Under the pieces are notes generated by a model that saw only the letters and a list, made by a program, of their open reading frames with translations, ran no database searches and was not told the origin of the DNA. Shown here one piece after another: positions 48,541 to 60,275 of a DNA stretch of 64,000 nt; within the stretch, counting starts at the first letter, position 1, and every line of letters starts with the position of its first letter. A program made the position numbers and the translations under genes. Where the stretch lies: contig OY986437.1 in assembly GCA_963920525.1 (NCBI GenBank), forward strand, positions 94,201,175 through 94,265,174. Reading direction: 5' to 3'. This stretch comes from Dichetophora obliterata. Lineage: Eukaryota > Arthropoda > Insecta > Diptera > Sciomyzidae.

Positions 48541-49140
48541 TTCAATGCAAGCAAGACCCAGTGCTGTTTGTTCACTAGCGGATTTATTGCCCCTTAGCTC
48601 CCCTCATTATACATGGTGTGGATCTTGTGGAATCAGCCACTCTTTTTGTTCTGGGCATATCGATCCAATCTTATCTACGTTAGAATGATCATATCTTCTC
48701 TATATATTCGCACAATTCGGCAGGCGCTTCGAGATCTTATTTAGAGCTTCTGGACCGGATTCAACGTCTTTTGAAATATTTGATAGGAGATGAAAGTAAT
48801 GTTGGTTACATCAGCCTTCTGTCATTGCCTATTATTTGAATTGTTCAAAAAAGACACATGGCCTGACGCCACCAGCCCGTGTGTTTTCTAGGTCCACTCG
48901 AGCAGCTGTCCATGCCCATCCCTTTGCAATTGCCTTGATGTCCAATAAAACTTTGCAATACCGAGATAATTTGTGTTTTAGTCGCATGGTAAAGTTGTGA
49001 AAAGGTCTCCCTGCGAGCGTGTTTTTCGGCAGATTTGAACTTTTAAAATTTTTAACAAATCGTCACCGACACTACTCTATCCATCCACCCTCCAACTAAC
49101 TATCACACATCTTCGGAATCAACACAATACCTACACATTA
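48541..49140 (+). pseudogene. second LINE remnant, RT C-terminal region
   Basis: The plus strand shows YTWCGSCG at about 48610, a diverged LLxxRIQ-like block near 48740, KKTHGLTPPARVF near 48850-48885 and AVHAHPFAI-like sequence near 48905. These match the region after the RT of CR1/Jockey LINEs (SHIWCG, then LTPPARVF, then STRAAVHAHPF). Stops are frequent. It starts right after the tail of the previous remnant, so it is probably a separate insertion. Confidence 0.7.
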
Positions 49141-50930
49141 AAAAAAAAGTATGAACTGCTTTTATGCAGGCGATTTTTCAAAACCTTTTAGTAATGTCTC
49201 TTTTCAACCATGTTTAAAGAAATTAAGAATTCTAACCCTACAAAAAGACTTACATATATCAAAAAGAAAAAATTTGGAAAAATGATTTTATTATCAGAAT
49301 TTTTTCAACAATGAATACATGAATTTGTTGCTATAGCTTTGTTTTTTTTTGAAGACGTGTGAGCGGTCCCATCACGCTCATAGGAAATTGTTATTGCTCG
49401 AGAACTAGTAAAATAAGGAATTTAGTCACTAGTGTTTTGTTTTAGTGCATTGTACATTCAAATAAAATGTCATTATCATAGCTTCGCAAGTTTCAAAGTT
49501 AAAGAAATTTATCCTTGTTGGCGTGGATTAAGTGCATCCCCGCCTATGTTTTTCGAAATGTTTGTTTTGATATATGGGCATTTCCACCAAAAGATCTACC
49601 ACGACTGAAAAATTAAATGTTACTTAAAATTCGTTTAAGCCTCCATAATAGAGAAAAAAATGTTTAAATTTATATTGTGAGAGTACTGACAGCTGATCTC
49701 AATTTTGAATTTAAAAAAATGGCAGATGAATGGCAACAAAAGTTAAAAAATGGTGACAACAGTTGAAAAATTTTAATAAAAGTTGAAATTTTATAAGTAT
49801 ATAATAAATACTCGTATAATACAAAGAATAATTAAATTTTTTTCAGTTTTCGATTGTAACTGTCCTGAATTATACTTTACATGTTTTTTTTAGTTCCATT
49901 AGATAAATAAAACTATAAAACATTTAAACTTCTTTGAAGGAAAAAATTTTTTACATAACGTATATGACGTAACGTATCATTCTATGGTTTGTATAAAAAT
50001 AAATAAAATGATTTTTTAACGAAACAAATATGAGTATGTAGCAATATTATTCCAGATTATATTAAAAAACTTCCATAAAAAAACTCGTGCACGCTTCGCA
50101 GATTTTTTAGTTTATATTGATGCAGGTAAAAACCACTTCTATTTTATATCACGTAACGTATCATTTTTGGTGGCTTCTATCTGAGAGCCGAACTTTTGAC
50201 AACTTTTAGCTTTTACACCTTGTATAGTGCGCTTAGTAAACTATTGAAAAATCATAATAAGAAAACTATAAGTTTAATTTTTCTTTGTTTTTCTATTCAT
50301 TAAAGACTGTCACGTGCGTGGCTACGGAAATCTTACCGTGTCTAGTTATCAAGCGAAGTTCTCTTTGTGGGTGTCGACGATTTTATCTGACCTTTCTTCC
50401 CACTCACTTTTTGTTTGTCAGCTATGTGGGTGGTACAGGAGCGGTCATGCCCATTCTTAGTATAATTGTTTAGTAATTATAGGAACATTCCGTCAGAACT
50501 GAATATTTCTGTAGGCAGCATGTTACGGTTTTGTGTGAATTTTAGGTGAAAAAGGGGCATGACAAAATTTGTCTAGCCTATGTTCAGCACAGTAATTTAA
50601 GGAATCTTTTGATATATAGTAGGTTGTATACAAATCCATCAAGTAGCTTAGAAGTCTATTGCATGCAAATATTATATAGATTATTGAATATTTAATCATC
50701 TATCTATAAAATTAGGATAAAGTTCGGAAATGAGAAACTAGTATGAAACGCAGTCATATCCATACTTATATACTTTTACAAAGTAAACCGTAAAATCTCT
50801 CAAAACTCCACAAAAAAAATGTAATGATTTGGTATTGTGCCCATAAACTTTGATCTCCAATATATCAAAACTCAAAAAGTTTGGATTGCAACAAAATAAA
50901 TTGACAACCAATGAAAATTATTATGTACTT
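49141..50930. other. AT-rich non-coding stretch
   Basis: No coding exon is supported. Two copies of ACGTAACGTATCATT lie at about 49969 and 50151. Confidence 0.5.
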
Positions 50931-51225
50931 ACTTTACTTAGTTGGCGCTACAACCGTAGGTCGAACTTGAACTCATCTAAGAACGTGAACCAGCCATTTC
51001 TGTCCCTCGCTTGCTGGTGCAAGTTGGAAATTTCAAGCTTCATCAGGTTGTCCTCTATTTGATCTTTCCAATTATGCGGAAAGTCACTTTCTGCATTGAA
51101 CATGGCCTAGCCAGCGCAGCCGCTTAATTTTAATGCGCTTGACTATGTCGATGTTAGCGTACAGCTCGCACAGTTCATCATTCCACCGTATTCGCCATTG
51201 ACGCATATTGCTCCAAAAATCATTC
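50931..51225 (-). pseudogene. 5'-truncated LINE 3' end, same type as 13.2-16.4 kb
   Basis: The minus strand reads RIRWNDELCELYANIDIVKR followed by IKIKRLRWLGHV. This is the post-RT block of the same LINE type seen near 13.4 kb (LYELYEYIDVVQH, RLLWLGHV). The + strand left edge has TACTTACTTTACTTA, which is an imperfect (TAAG)n tail. 5' truncation is normal for target-primed integration. Confidence 0.8.
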
Positions 51226-53097
51226 AAAGGCTCCTAAATGAAAATTATAGGTGGTTAAAATATGGCCCAATGCTCGCATATGTTAAAAAAGAAATAATAA
51301 TAATAATATTAATAAACATATCACTTACGAAGACCCCTCAACGATATATAAAAGAAAATAATCGGACTATAAATAAAAGTGTAATTAAAAAATGTGGTTC
51401 CGTTGCGTCAAAAAAATTTGTTTGCACTGTCGAAGTTTTCTAGACATAACTGTTTAAGTAAGGCGGTAACTTTCTATTGAATTAATTTTTTAATGCTGTA
51501 CTTTATTACGAAATACTTTGTTTGATAATCAATATTTATTCGTAGAAACATTTGATTTTGGTTTTTATAACTTAGAAAATCTTCAATAAAATTTTCTCAT
51601 TCGTATTTCCAATATCATCTGAACAACATCGTTTTTTCTTTAAAATTATTATTTGGTTCTTCCTTGAATATTTTCAAAACTTTCAAAACTTTTTTCCCGT
51701 AAAAAGAGCTAAACTGATAACTGTACATTTTTTATACAGAACGGATGGCCACGTAAGTGTTGTATGTGTGTTAGTTTTTTCCCTCTCATACAAATATTAA
51801 TCAAAAATAGTCATGATGTGAAATAAGTTGTATCTTTTACTTTATACAGAAACTCGCTTGTAGAACTATTGTACTTACATATGTATTACCTATGGCACAA
51901 TTAAAAGGTTAAAAATCACTTCAGGAATGTTGCTTGAATCCTAGAATGCAAAAAAAATCACTTTTTTTTATTTATACTAAAAGATTTTTATATAAAATAC
52001 CCATTAGATCCCATCAACTTATTTTGAGGTTTTATTATGTATATGTCACTTTTTGCAAAACTCAAGCTCCAATGTATTCAACATTTCACTTTTCACCAAA
52101 TTAGTCTCTTTTTTTTTCTCTTTTTTTCTCTTTACAACATTATAATTTTCTGTAGCAGCTTCTTAAGTAACTTTTTTCTTCTGCGTTGCTTTCATTATTC
52201 ATTGCTATGCAAATCACTACATTTGACTAATTCTATTATTATTCTCATTACCATGTTTTCATCTATTGCCTTCTTTTGTTGTTTTTGTCTTTGTACTTGT
52301 CAACATTAAAAAGTCAACATTTCTTATTACTGGTTTAAGTACTTTTTTATTGCGCTTGAAGAACGATAAAAAGGCGAAAGCATTCGGCCAACCTTCTGCA
52401 AATAATAGCAGACTCTATTCTACTCGTGAAAAAGGTCTTCTTCTGTCTTTTAATTTTTTGTTAGTGCGTGCTGATGATTTCTCTCTTTGGCATATCCTGG
52501 TTCTTGTGAACATACATATACGCCTTCATACTTTCGCCTCATTTCCAAAGTCATTAATGTATGATTTCTAGTACTTTTTTATTCTTTATTGCTTGCTAAT
52601 TGTTGCAAATTAGATGCTGTCTTTGGAGGCTCATTGGTGACCTTTTTCTGTTGGCAATTTTGCTAATTAACGTACAGTCGCAGGATTTGCTCATTGCGAT
52701 GAGTTAATTCCGGTTGATGTTAAATGAGCTTACGCACAAATGAACTTTCGGAGTGCTGGTTTTGTTGTAGAGTGCTGTTTTTGTTGTAGAGTGCTGTTTT
52801 TGTTTATATTTATAGCTATGGAAACACTGATCTTAAGACATTAAAAGAGTTCCTAAAGACACATGTGTACCTAACACAGTTTCGAAATACGTGTAGTACG
52901 GCAACTAATGCAAAAAAACACGGGGCAACAAAATGAGCCTTTGCAAAAGTTTCAGTTAAGTTTAGGTTTCAGAAATAGTATCGGTTTTTCGCCATAAGCT
53001 CAAGTTTACGAATTTCTTCACCAAAAATGTGAACAAGTTTCCTTGTCTGGTAATTTGCCCATATCTTTTTATTAATTTACAATATTTTATTATATTA
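51226..53097. other. AT-rich non-coding stretch
   Basis: No coding exon is supported. At about 52743-52803 a 20-base phrase, GAGTGCTGTTTTTGTTGTA, occurs three times in tandem. Confidence 0.5.
52743..52803. repeat. three tandem copies of a ~20 bp unit
   Basis: The unit is GTTGTAGAGTGCTGTTTTT, with one substitution in the first copy. Confidence 0.85.
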
Positions 53098-53540
53098 GGG
53101 CTATTCCCGATTACGGGCAAATAGCGTGGCATCGTGGCATTTGCAAAATATGATGGCAAATATTTTCAACACAACAACAAAATGTACAGATTTGCATTTG
53201 CCCGACTGTGTCAAATTTGCAACACTAAAATCGCATTGCAAACAGTCGAGCATGGGCAAAACTTGTTTGCCAATCAATCAGCTGTCACATTTTAACCAAA
53301 CGCCGCTAATAAAACAAAATTAACAGACTCTGATATGGAACTGACTGTGATAAATAATGCACTTTGATAAATAGTAATGAAAAACACCACAAATACTGTT
53401 CGTGTTGTTTTTTTTTTTCCTCCAAAACAGCTGTGAGTTTTGTTTGCAACAGTGTTCTAAAAAGTGTGCTCACAGTTGATGGCAAATATTTGGTAGGGCA
53501 TACATTTGCAAAGCTATTTGCCCGTAACTGGGAATAGCCC
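53098..53540. mobile_element. MITE, 443 bp, TA-flanked
   Basis: The ends are GGGCTATTCCCGATTACGGG (left) and its inverted copy near 53519-53540, with a 'GCAAATAGC' extension and two mismatches. TA lies immediately outside on both sides, which suits Tc1/mariner or a related group. The words GGCAAATATTT and CATTTGC recur inside. It encodes no protein. Confidence 0.78.
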
Positions 53541-53730
53541 TATTATCTTTCGTAGTTTTGAGCATATCAGCACGCAGACAAAAAGTAGAGTTGCAACAAC
53601 CATGCTGTAAGAGAATCATAGTACATGCAGAAAAATTAGATTTTCGACTTTGATTGAAACAAACATTTTTCTATTTACTGTAAATATATTTCGCAATTTT
53701 GACCATATTTTGTTTATCATGCATAGCATA

Positions 53731-54009
53731 TCTGTTTTCGTACTCGATTTAAGTAACTTGAAGTTATTTTGAAAACGTTATTTTACAAATTATTGAAACA
53801 CGAGTGAGAAGAGTAGCATGCAAAATGTCACGGAAACATACCTTTTGTCACAAAAGTAGCAATAGCTCTGTTTCCGTACTAACTCCAAGTAATTTTAATA
53901 GAAAGAGAGTCGCATTTTGCATGCTATTATTCACTATCGCGCTTCAAAAAATTGTAAAATAACGCTTTCACGCTTCTTCAAGTTAATTAAATCGAGTACG
54001 GAAACAGAC
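53731..54009. repeat. palindromic element, ~98-base arms
   Basis: The left arm 53731-53828 and right arm 53912-54009 are inverted copies. The outer ends read TCTGTTTyCGTACTCGATTTAA and the inner ends AGCATGCAAAATG. The central ~80 bases do not pair. No target duplication is evident. Confidence 0.8.
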
Positions 54010-54194
54010 CGATTCATTTCAATGTTTGTTTACAAATCCAGGTAAACATATTTTGATTGATGTCACAAAAAAATATTTTTTCGGAAAAACAAGTCCACAA
54101 TGTTCATGTTTTATGCTTCTAGAAGTCATGCGATGTTTATCAGTGCCTTTAGTCATACTATGTTTATCAGTGGCTTTAATCAGTCGACAAATGG

Positions 54195-54300
54195 TGGGGG
54201 CATACTAGTAGTGTGCTTGGCTCGTAAGCGAAAGGGCCGCGGTTCAAACCCAGCTCGGATAGAAAGCCACTATGTTTTTAACGTTGACCCCTGCCACGAA
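54195..54300 (+). repeat. tRNA-derived SINE (probable)
   Basis: A B-box-like GGTTCAAACCC lies at 54241-54251. It is preceded by an anticodon-arm-like stretch, TTGGCTCGTAAGCGAAAGGG, and a weak A-box region. It is followed by AGCTCGGATAGAAAG. A second piece, ACCCAGCTCGGACAGAAAG, lies near 55613. The acceptor stem does not close as in a functional tRNA, so a SINE is likelier than a tRNA gene. Confidence 0.5.
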
Positions 54301-55687
54301 GGCTTAATTCAACTGTGCTCCAAAGCTTGGGACTAATATGAAGCGTCGGCCAACGCCCCTTCGGAATTAAAAAAAACCACTTTGAAAGGTTCCCCTAATA
54401 ACATACAACAGAACCCCATTTTCATTCGATGTCAGAATGACACAATTCATGACCGTGGCACTTTCAGCTACTAGAATTTATACATAACTTGGTTATTTTA
54501 ATAACCGTGGGCTATCTCAGTATCAATACCAATAATATAACCCATTATGTTTTGGCCGCAATAATCATCTAAATCATATCAAGGGTCATCACTCCTTGAC
54601 ACGAAAGACTAAGGCGGCGTGCCAGGTCTGTCATTTATGTATCAGGTACTTCAATCTCAGTGGACACAACTCAGACTATTTATGTTTCCCCGTCGCTTGT
54701 TCTCAAATTCCAAAGGTTACAGTATATTGATCCGGTAGTTGCTTACTTTCCTAACATTTACTGTTTGAAATTAGCGAGATTTAATCTACCATCATTCTCT
54801 TAGTAATTTAAGGGAATCACCAGCCCGAGTTCAACTTAAGTGTAACTCACATCAGCATTCCTGGCCTAAACCACAGCCAGAGCGAAATTAAGCCCAGAAC
54901 AAATACAGCCCAACGACAGTCAATACCTGGGCTCAAGGCTCCACCTGAAAAGGCTCTTCAACATCCCGTCCTACAGACTAAAAGTTCTTAGAACATTTAT
55001 ATTTGACTGTGACACCTTCAGCCACTAGAATTGCACATGAAAAAAAAAACCATTAGGTTAAAAAATAACCATTGATTTCCCAGTAAAACCGGGTAAACCA
55101 CAATCCTACTTATGAAACTTCGTTAACCGAATTAAGACTTAATAAAAAGGCTCTTTTGGAAAACTAGGAAGCATGAGCCGTTGCATACCAATTGGCTTAT
55201 ACAACGGTCCAAAGATTAAATGTTTCTTACATTAAACCTTTATTCTAAGATAAGGTCTGCAGAACAACGATAGATCAGGTCTCCTCATCATTGATGGATG
55301 ACTGTCCCCGCTCTTCAAGTTATGTTGGATTGATCGTCCATCGAAAGCATATTACAAAGACGGTGTTATGATAACTTAATATCAAAACCATGCTTTCTCC
55401 AAGAATTTGGCAACCAACAACCAAGGCTCAAGGTAAACCTTTTTCTTTTACAGTTATCAGATGAACATTCAAGAGCCGTGCTTCAAGAATGAACTCATTA
55501 TGAGATCGGTTCATGGGCCGTGCCCCATGAACTGCCCATCCAATAACAAACCCTCACCCTTCCATTCCTGGCTTGGGACAGGCAGATTCCCCTAAGGTCC
55601 TCTGGCGGGTTTACCCAGCTCGGACAGAAAGTTTTTCATGAAGTGTTTTCCATTAAATTAATTTTTCTGTTTAGTCGCAGACAATAT
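54301..55687. other. non-coding stretch of higher GC with a spaced direct repeat
   Basis: The composition is more balanced than its neighbours and there is no long open frame. A phrase of the form ACCTTCAGCCACTAGAATT occurs near 54461 and again near 55017, about 555 bases apart. Each is followed within 25-45 bases by TTAAnAATAACC. This may be two ends of an unrecognised element. The SINE-like fragment near 55613 closes the region. Confidence 0.45.
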
Positions 55688-56157
55688 AGGGGTGTACACA
55701 TTGATCAAACGCCCATCAAATGATTTGACAAACGATTTGAACAGCAGAAATATATATAAGGATTTGATGGCGATTTGATGAGTTTTCATCATTTGATCAG
55801 TTGATGAGTTTCGTCATTTGATGAAAAGCAAAATATTTGAATTTTTCTGATGATTTGACGAACAATTTGACCAGTGCGAGCACTCGTCAAACTGTGTAGA
55901 ACGATCACGAAGGAACGTAAGACAATAATACAAAAATAATAATAAATAATTGGCAAATAATTTACAAAATAATTTCTTCTTTTTCCAATGCGATTTTAAT
56001 AACAAGTGCTACTAAAAATTTTCCGTCATCGCGTTATGCTAACTTCGGTGTTCAAGACAAAATGATATTTGACGAAAAATTGTATGAGTATGAACACTTT
56101 TGTGGTCAAACTATTTGACAAACGATTTAATGAGCGATTTGAAGTGTGAACAGGGCT
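55688..56157. mobile_element. possible MITE rich in GATTTGA words
   Basis: The left end, TAGGGGTGTACACATTGATCAAACG, and the right end, near CGATTTGAAGTGTGAACAGGGCTAA, are inverted and diverged. Between 55725 and 56145 the words ATTTGATGA, GATTTGACAAACGATTTGA and their relatives occur about twelve times. It encodes no protein. Confidence 0.55.
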
Positions 56158-56955
56158 AATCGCAAACCTCAATGAGTAACAATTAAAAAAGAATAAATTA
56201 AGTAATAATAAATAATTAAAATAAAATATACCAACAAATGAGCCTACTTGCCCCAAAAATAATTCTATGTTTCAGTAAACATAATACATTTATTGCAACA
56301 AATAAGCTTATTTGAAGAGAACATAAAAAAGAACAAAACTTGCTTCTAGAAAACATTTTATGTTCATCATAAAACAAAACACACTTCTTGTAAAAACAGG
56401 GACCGAAAATAACAGTTATTTCCGAAATTTCTATTCAAAAAGTCAAATGGAAACAGTAAGTCTATTCGACATTTGAATATAGCAATATGTTGCTTGTTAG
56501 CTAAGGAATAATAATCTTTAATGGTTTTAATTTTTCTGATTTTTTTTAAAAAGTAAAAAAAAAATCGCTATTTTTTGACCAATGTTTTTAATCAAATATA
56601 ATAGTTAAAATTTTACTTTTATTTTTTCGATCAAAAGTAAAAGTCATATTTTAATTCTTTTATCATCTGCTTGTAGTCACTACCTCAGTCGTTTGCGAAA
56701 TGTTTGAAGACGCATTGTGCAATGATAAGCAAATAAGCGATGTCATTTAAATAACGATGTGCAACGATTTGCAAAAATGTTACGAATAGGTGTAAAAGAA
56801 AAATAATTATTGTATTATATGATAAATTTAATTATTTACAAAATTATAAAAAATTATAATAATTAAATTAAAGTTTTATTGGTAAGGATCAAAAATAAAA
56901 ATTATTTCTTATTTCAATTGAACATTCATTAAGCAGCATATTAATTTTTTATATC
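56158..56955. other. AT-rich non-coding stretch
   Basis: Nothing bounded was seen. Isolated words of the palindromic array (CGATCAAAAGTAAAAGTC) occur near 56627-56645. Confidence 0.5.
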
Positions 56956-57225
56956 AAAAAAATAAAAGTTAAATTTTAACTTTTATTATTGATCGAAAAA
57001 TAAAAGTAAAATTTTAACTGTTGTTTTTGATCGAAAAATAAAGTCAAGTTTTAAGAGTTTTATTTGATCGAAAAAATAAAAGTAAAATTTTGACTTATAT
57101 ATTGGACCAAAAATTAAAAGTCAAATTTAAACTTATATTTTTGATCAAAAAAATTTAAGAAAAATTTTAGCTTTTATTTTTGATCAAAAAATAAAAGTCA
57201 AATTTAAACTTTTATTTTTGATCGA
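56956..57225. repeat. array of about seven palindromic ~38 bp units
   Basis: The unit is GATCrAAAAATAAAAGTCAAATTTnAACTTTTATTTTTGATC in outline, so each unit is its own inverted copy. The GATC centres lie at about 56991, 57029, 57065, 57143, 57182 and 57220, with spacings of 36-39 bases or twice that. Units differ by several substitutions. Confidence 0.8.
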
Positions 57226-57745
57226 AATGGAATCGGTCAAAAAATTACGCTTGATTGTTGACTTTTTGGAAAAAAATCATAATTGTTACTATCCCTGTGT
57301 AAAAATTAACTTGTTTGCTACAAGCAAAATTTCAAACATAATGGTTTGAAATTTTCGCTATTATGTTTGTGCCATATTTATTTTAATGATTGTTGCTTAC
57401 ATGTTCTCAAACATATAATAATTTCTATGATCATCGTAAAATGATTGCAACAACTTTATTTATAAAAGGAGTTTTTTGTAGGAATCATAATACTATTGAA
57501 ACTATACTTTTTCTTTGGCACGAAAATTAAATGATTTTAATAACTATATTTAGAAAAAGAATTTTTTCGTAGGACACAATAATTTTTGTTTATGTTAGAA
57601 CGTCGAGTTGCACTCTATCAATTTTTTTATTCTTACAAAGCATGTTTTAAGAAGTTTAAAGCCTTGAATTTTTATCTTGCCTTGAATTTTAATTGCAGTT
57701 TTTAGGATTAGGCGATTTATAACACAACACAATAATTGAAGAAGA

Positions 57746-58048
57746 GACGAACGAAAAAGCTTATAACCAAAAATCGACAAAACTTATGGTCTCTGAACAG
57801 TTTGTAAGGAAAACCTTCACTTCATGGAAACGAAGACATGTAACGCCTTTTAAAGTGTCTGATAGTGAAATTAATTGAAGCTCAGTAAAATGAATACAAT
57901 TCCACCAAAAAAAAAATAACACAGTTCTGTTTTGCCTAGATGCCCTGGGATAGATGTCTTCGTTTCCACGAAGTGAAGAGTTTTCCTGCAAACTGTTCAG
58001 ACACAATAAGTTATTACGATTTTTGGTTATGTGATTTCTCGTTCGCCC
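57746..58048. repeat. 300 bp hairpin, ~95-base arms
   Basis: The left arm 57746-57840 and right arm 57955-58048 are inverted copies with about 80% match. Shared outer words are GnCGAACGAnAAA and AACCAAAAATCG; inner words are GAACAGTTTG, CTTCACTTC and TGGAAACGAAGACAT. The loop is about 115 bases. The open frames across it are by-products of the symmetry. Confidence 0.82.
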
Positions 58049-59444
58049 ATTCCTATATACACAATTTTGCAATAAAGAATATTTTGGACTTCACACTCAC
58101 TGTATTAATTAATATTAAACATTAATTACATTTACCAAAAGCACACCGCGATGCGTGGACGTAAGCGATCAAAAATAATTCAGACAAACATTCAAAATTA
58201 TGTGTTCGGATAGCGAACGATCGTGGATAGACTGGCGGAAAAAGAGAACAAATGGGTTAGAGTGGGTGACTAACAAATTGTGGTTTATCTAAACCTTTCT
58301 GTACAAAAATTGTGGTGGTTTTAAAACAGTATTATATTGTGTTGTCCTGTTGAAGTACATGTTGATGGGTCCTCGTCTTCTATGTGGGTGGGCCGCAGTG
58401 CTGCTGATTCCCGACGCTGATGATGAATTTGCTGCTGGCTATTTATGCTCAATTCGTCTATGTTGTATATAAACGTGTGTATTCGATGTATTTGATGTTG
58501 AATGTAAATTTTATGGTGAATTTTATGGATTGTTAAATTTGTGTTCTTACGTTGTCTTCGGGTGATTGATACATTGCAATTTGGGTGGGTAGGTAAAACG
58601 ATGTCTTTTTACTTTTTGTATTCTAAAACGAATAAACATAAGATGCTGGCGCAACCTTGCTGTTGCCGAACTACAACCGTCAGCGCTCGTGCGACTTTTA
58701 ACGAGTAAATCGAGCGGACGTGTTTAATATACACGGTGTTTACGTTTGACGTAAAAATTATGAGTATGTTTGTCTCTATCATAATATTCACATTTATTGT
58801 GATTGTATTAATCATTGTGTGTTTTTAGGTAGGAAGTCGATTCAAACCAAAATATCTCTTTATTGGTAAATCCGGGAATAACATTCTATGTGTTGATGAG
58901 AAGACAATAAAATTACGCATCTAGTGACATTTAAAAATTTGCTATAAACAATAATTTAGCTTTCCACCCAATCTTGGAACTGAGAGCGAAGAGCATAGCG
59001 AGAAATTACGCAAGGATATGACAGAGCTAGTAAGCCTTTCGGGACCAGAGCATGATAGCCATCTACTGGTGGTTCTTTATTGGGAGGATACAGGCCCAAT
59101 AACTGTAAAGTTTGATTAGCTGCATCTCTGCTAGTTTATTGTTGGTTACAAACATTAAAATGATACTATACACTGTAGGTACATTTTTAACTTTTAAAAA
59201 GACTCACAAGAACTCCGAGAATCGTAAACTTAAGTATTGGTCGTTGAATTCTCAGTTTTTCTCAATCAGGTCGAAACTTTGAGATATTCAGATTTTTAAT
59301 ATATGAAATTGAAATTCAAAAAGTTAAAGTAGCAAACAAAAATTTTTTTTAAACAGTTATTTAAAAAATAACTCAAACGTAAAAATCGGGCCCTTTTGGC
59401 AGCTTTTTCCTGTACCTTTTTGACGTCCCTACAGTGTTATAAAC
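58049..59444. other. non-coding stretch; possible unrecognised LTR or element
   Basis: Around 58140-58830 the sequence is less AT-rich, with words such as GCGATGCGTGGACG, CCTCGTCTTCTATGTGGGTG and CTACAACCGTCAGCGCTCGTG, which is unlike its neighbours. TTTACCAA near 58133 and TTGGTAAA near 58863 are inverted. It may hold a solo LTR or part of another element, but no family can be named. Confidence 0.3.
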
Positions 59445-59980
59445 AAAATCTGGCCTAGAACTGAGCCTTGAGGATCTCCACTCCTGGTTTATTAAAAGAT
59501 GAGAGGTTGTTTTTAATCCTGACTTGTTGAGACCTGTCATTCAAGTAGCTTTATGTAAAGCGAACTGCTGCATGAGAAAAACCAAGGTTAAGCATGAGCT
59601 TTCTACACTGTAAATAATGGTCCACGGTGTCAACGCTTTATAAAAAGTTAAAAGGCAGATTAAACTCAAATGTGGTACTATAATATAATCCAAAATGTTT
59701 ACCAAAACAGAAAGACAGCTGTGTCCAGGTCGGAAACCAGACTGTAGATTAACCATTTGGCCAAAGTGCTTATGTGGCTTACATACTATGGATAACGAAG
59801 ACGATATGCTTATTGACTTCAAATCGGATGGTAAGTAAGCATTTAAGTTTTTTTGCTGTAGTCATGCCAGTTGCCACTTTCCATAATTCAGTATATCTGG
59901 AAGTTGTAAAACAGTAGTTTATTATATAAACAAGTAGATTTATTACATATCGCTGTTTACTTTTTATAAACTTCATCCGG
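59445..59980 (-). pseudogene. Jockey-type LINE reverse transcriptase fragment
   Basis: The minus strand, read from about 59980 downward, gives SISISSSLSIVCKPHKHFGQ, then LQSGFRPGHSCLSVLVNILD, then a diverged SKAFDTVDH-like block (FYKALTPWTII). After a frame change it gives DRSQQVRIKNNLSS followed by a PGVEILKAQF piece that corresponds to the usual GVPQGSVLGP. These are RT blocks 2 to 4 in order. Stops and frame changes are present. The YADD catalytic block is missing, so the copy is truncated. Confidence 0.8.
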
Positions 59981-60187
59981 ATACATCAAAATTAGAAGAA
60001 TTTGATTTAGTCTTTTTTATGCAGTGTGCTTCATCATATTCATAAAAAAAAAACAAAAAATCCAATTTGCCATTTCAGCCCTTGAAAGGTCTAAAGTGTA
60101 TAAAAAATTATTTAACTCTTCATTAAGACTTTACATACCAATATGTGGCCGATTGTTTGATAACACATATGTTTCTTTTATTTTCAG

Positions 60188-60275
60188 ATCATGTGCGTGA
60201 CTTTAGTTGCGGTCCTTTACACTACAAAACCTTTTATTTCGATGAGTCCAGCAACGCCCTCTACGTAGGTGCCAT
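60188..60275 (+). CDS. internal exon of a class-2-like semaphorin (start of the Sema domain)
   Basis: The exon is 88 bases. It has a pyrimidine-rich TTTCTTTTATTTTCAG acceptor before it and a consensus GTAAGT donor after it. Read with one base from the preceding exon, it encodes DHVRDFSCGPLHYKTFYFDE followed by SSNALYVGAM. The pattern aromatic-LDE-x-x-x-x-LYVGAM opens the seven-bladed Sema propeller, and the cysteine-containing start resembles insect secreted Sema-2a/2b. These are axon-guidance ligands acting on Plexin B. Both splice junctions are phase-compatible with a longer gene, but the neighbouring exons are not in view. The next exon (starting with the rest of M, then DRxFRLN) was not found up to the window end. 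Sema-2a versus Sema-2b is not resolved. Confidence 0.85.

Noticed and set aside
54195..54270. functional tRNA gene
   Set aside because: B-box and anticodon-arm-like words are present, but the acceptor and D arms do not close. A SINE or tRNA-derived remnant fits better.
57761..58125. open frames on both strands
   Set aside because: They mirror each other because the region is an inverted repeat. No domain is present.
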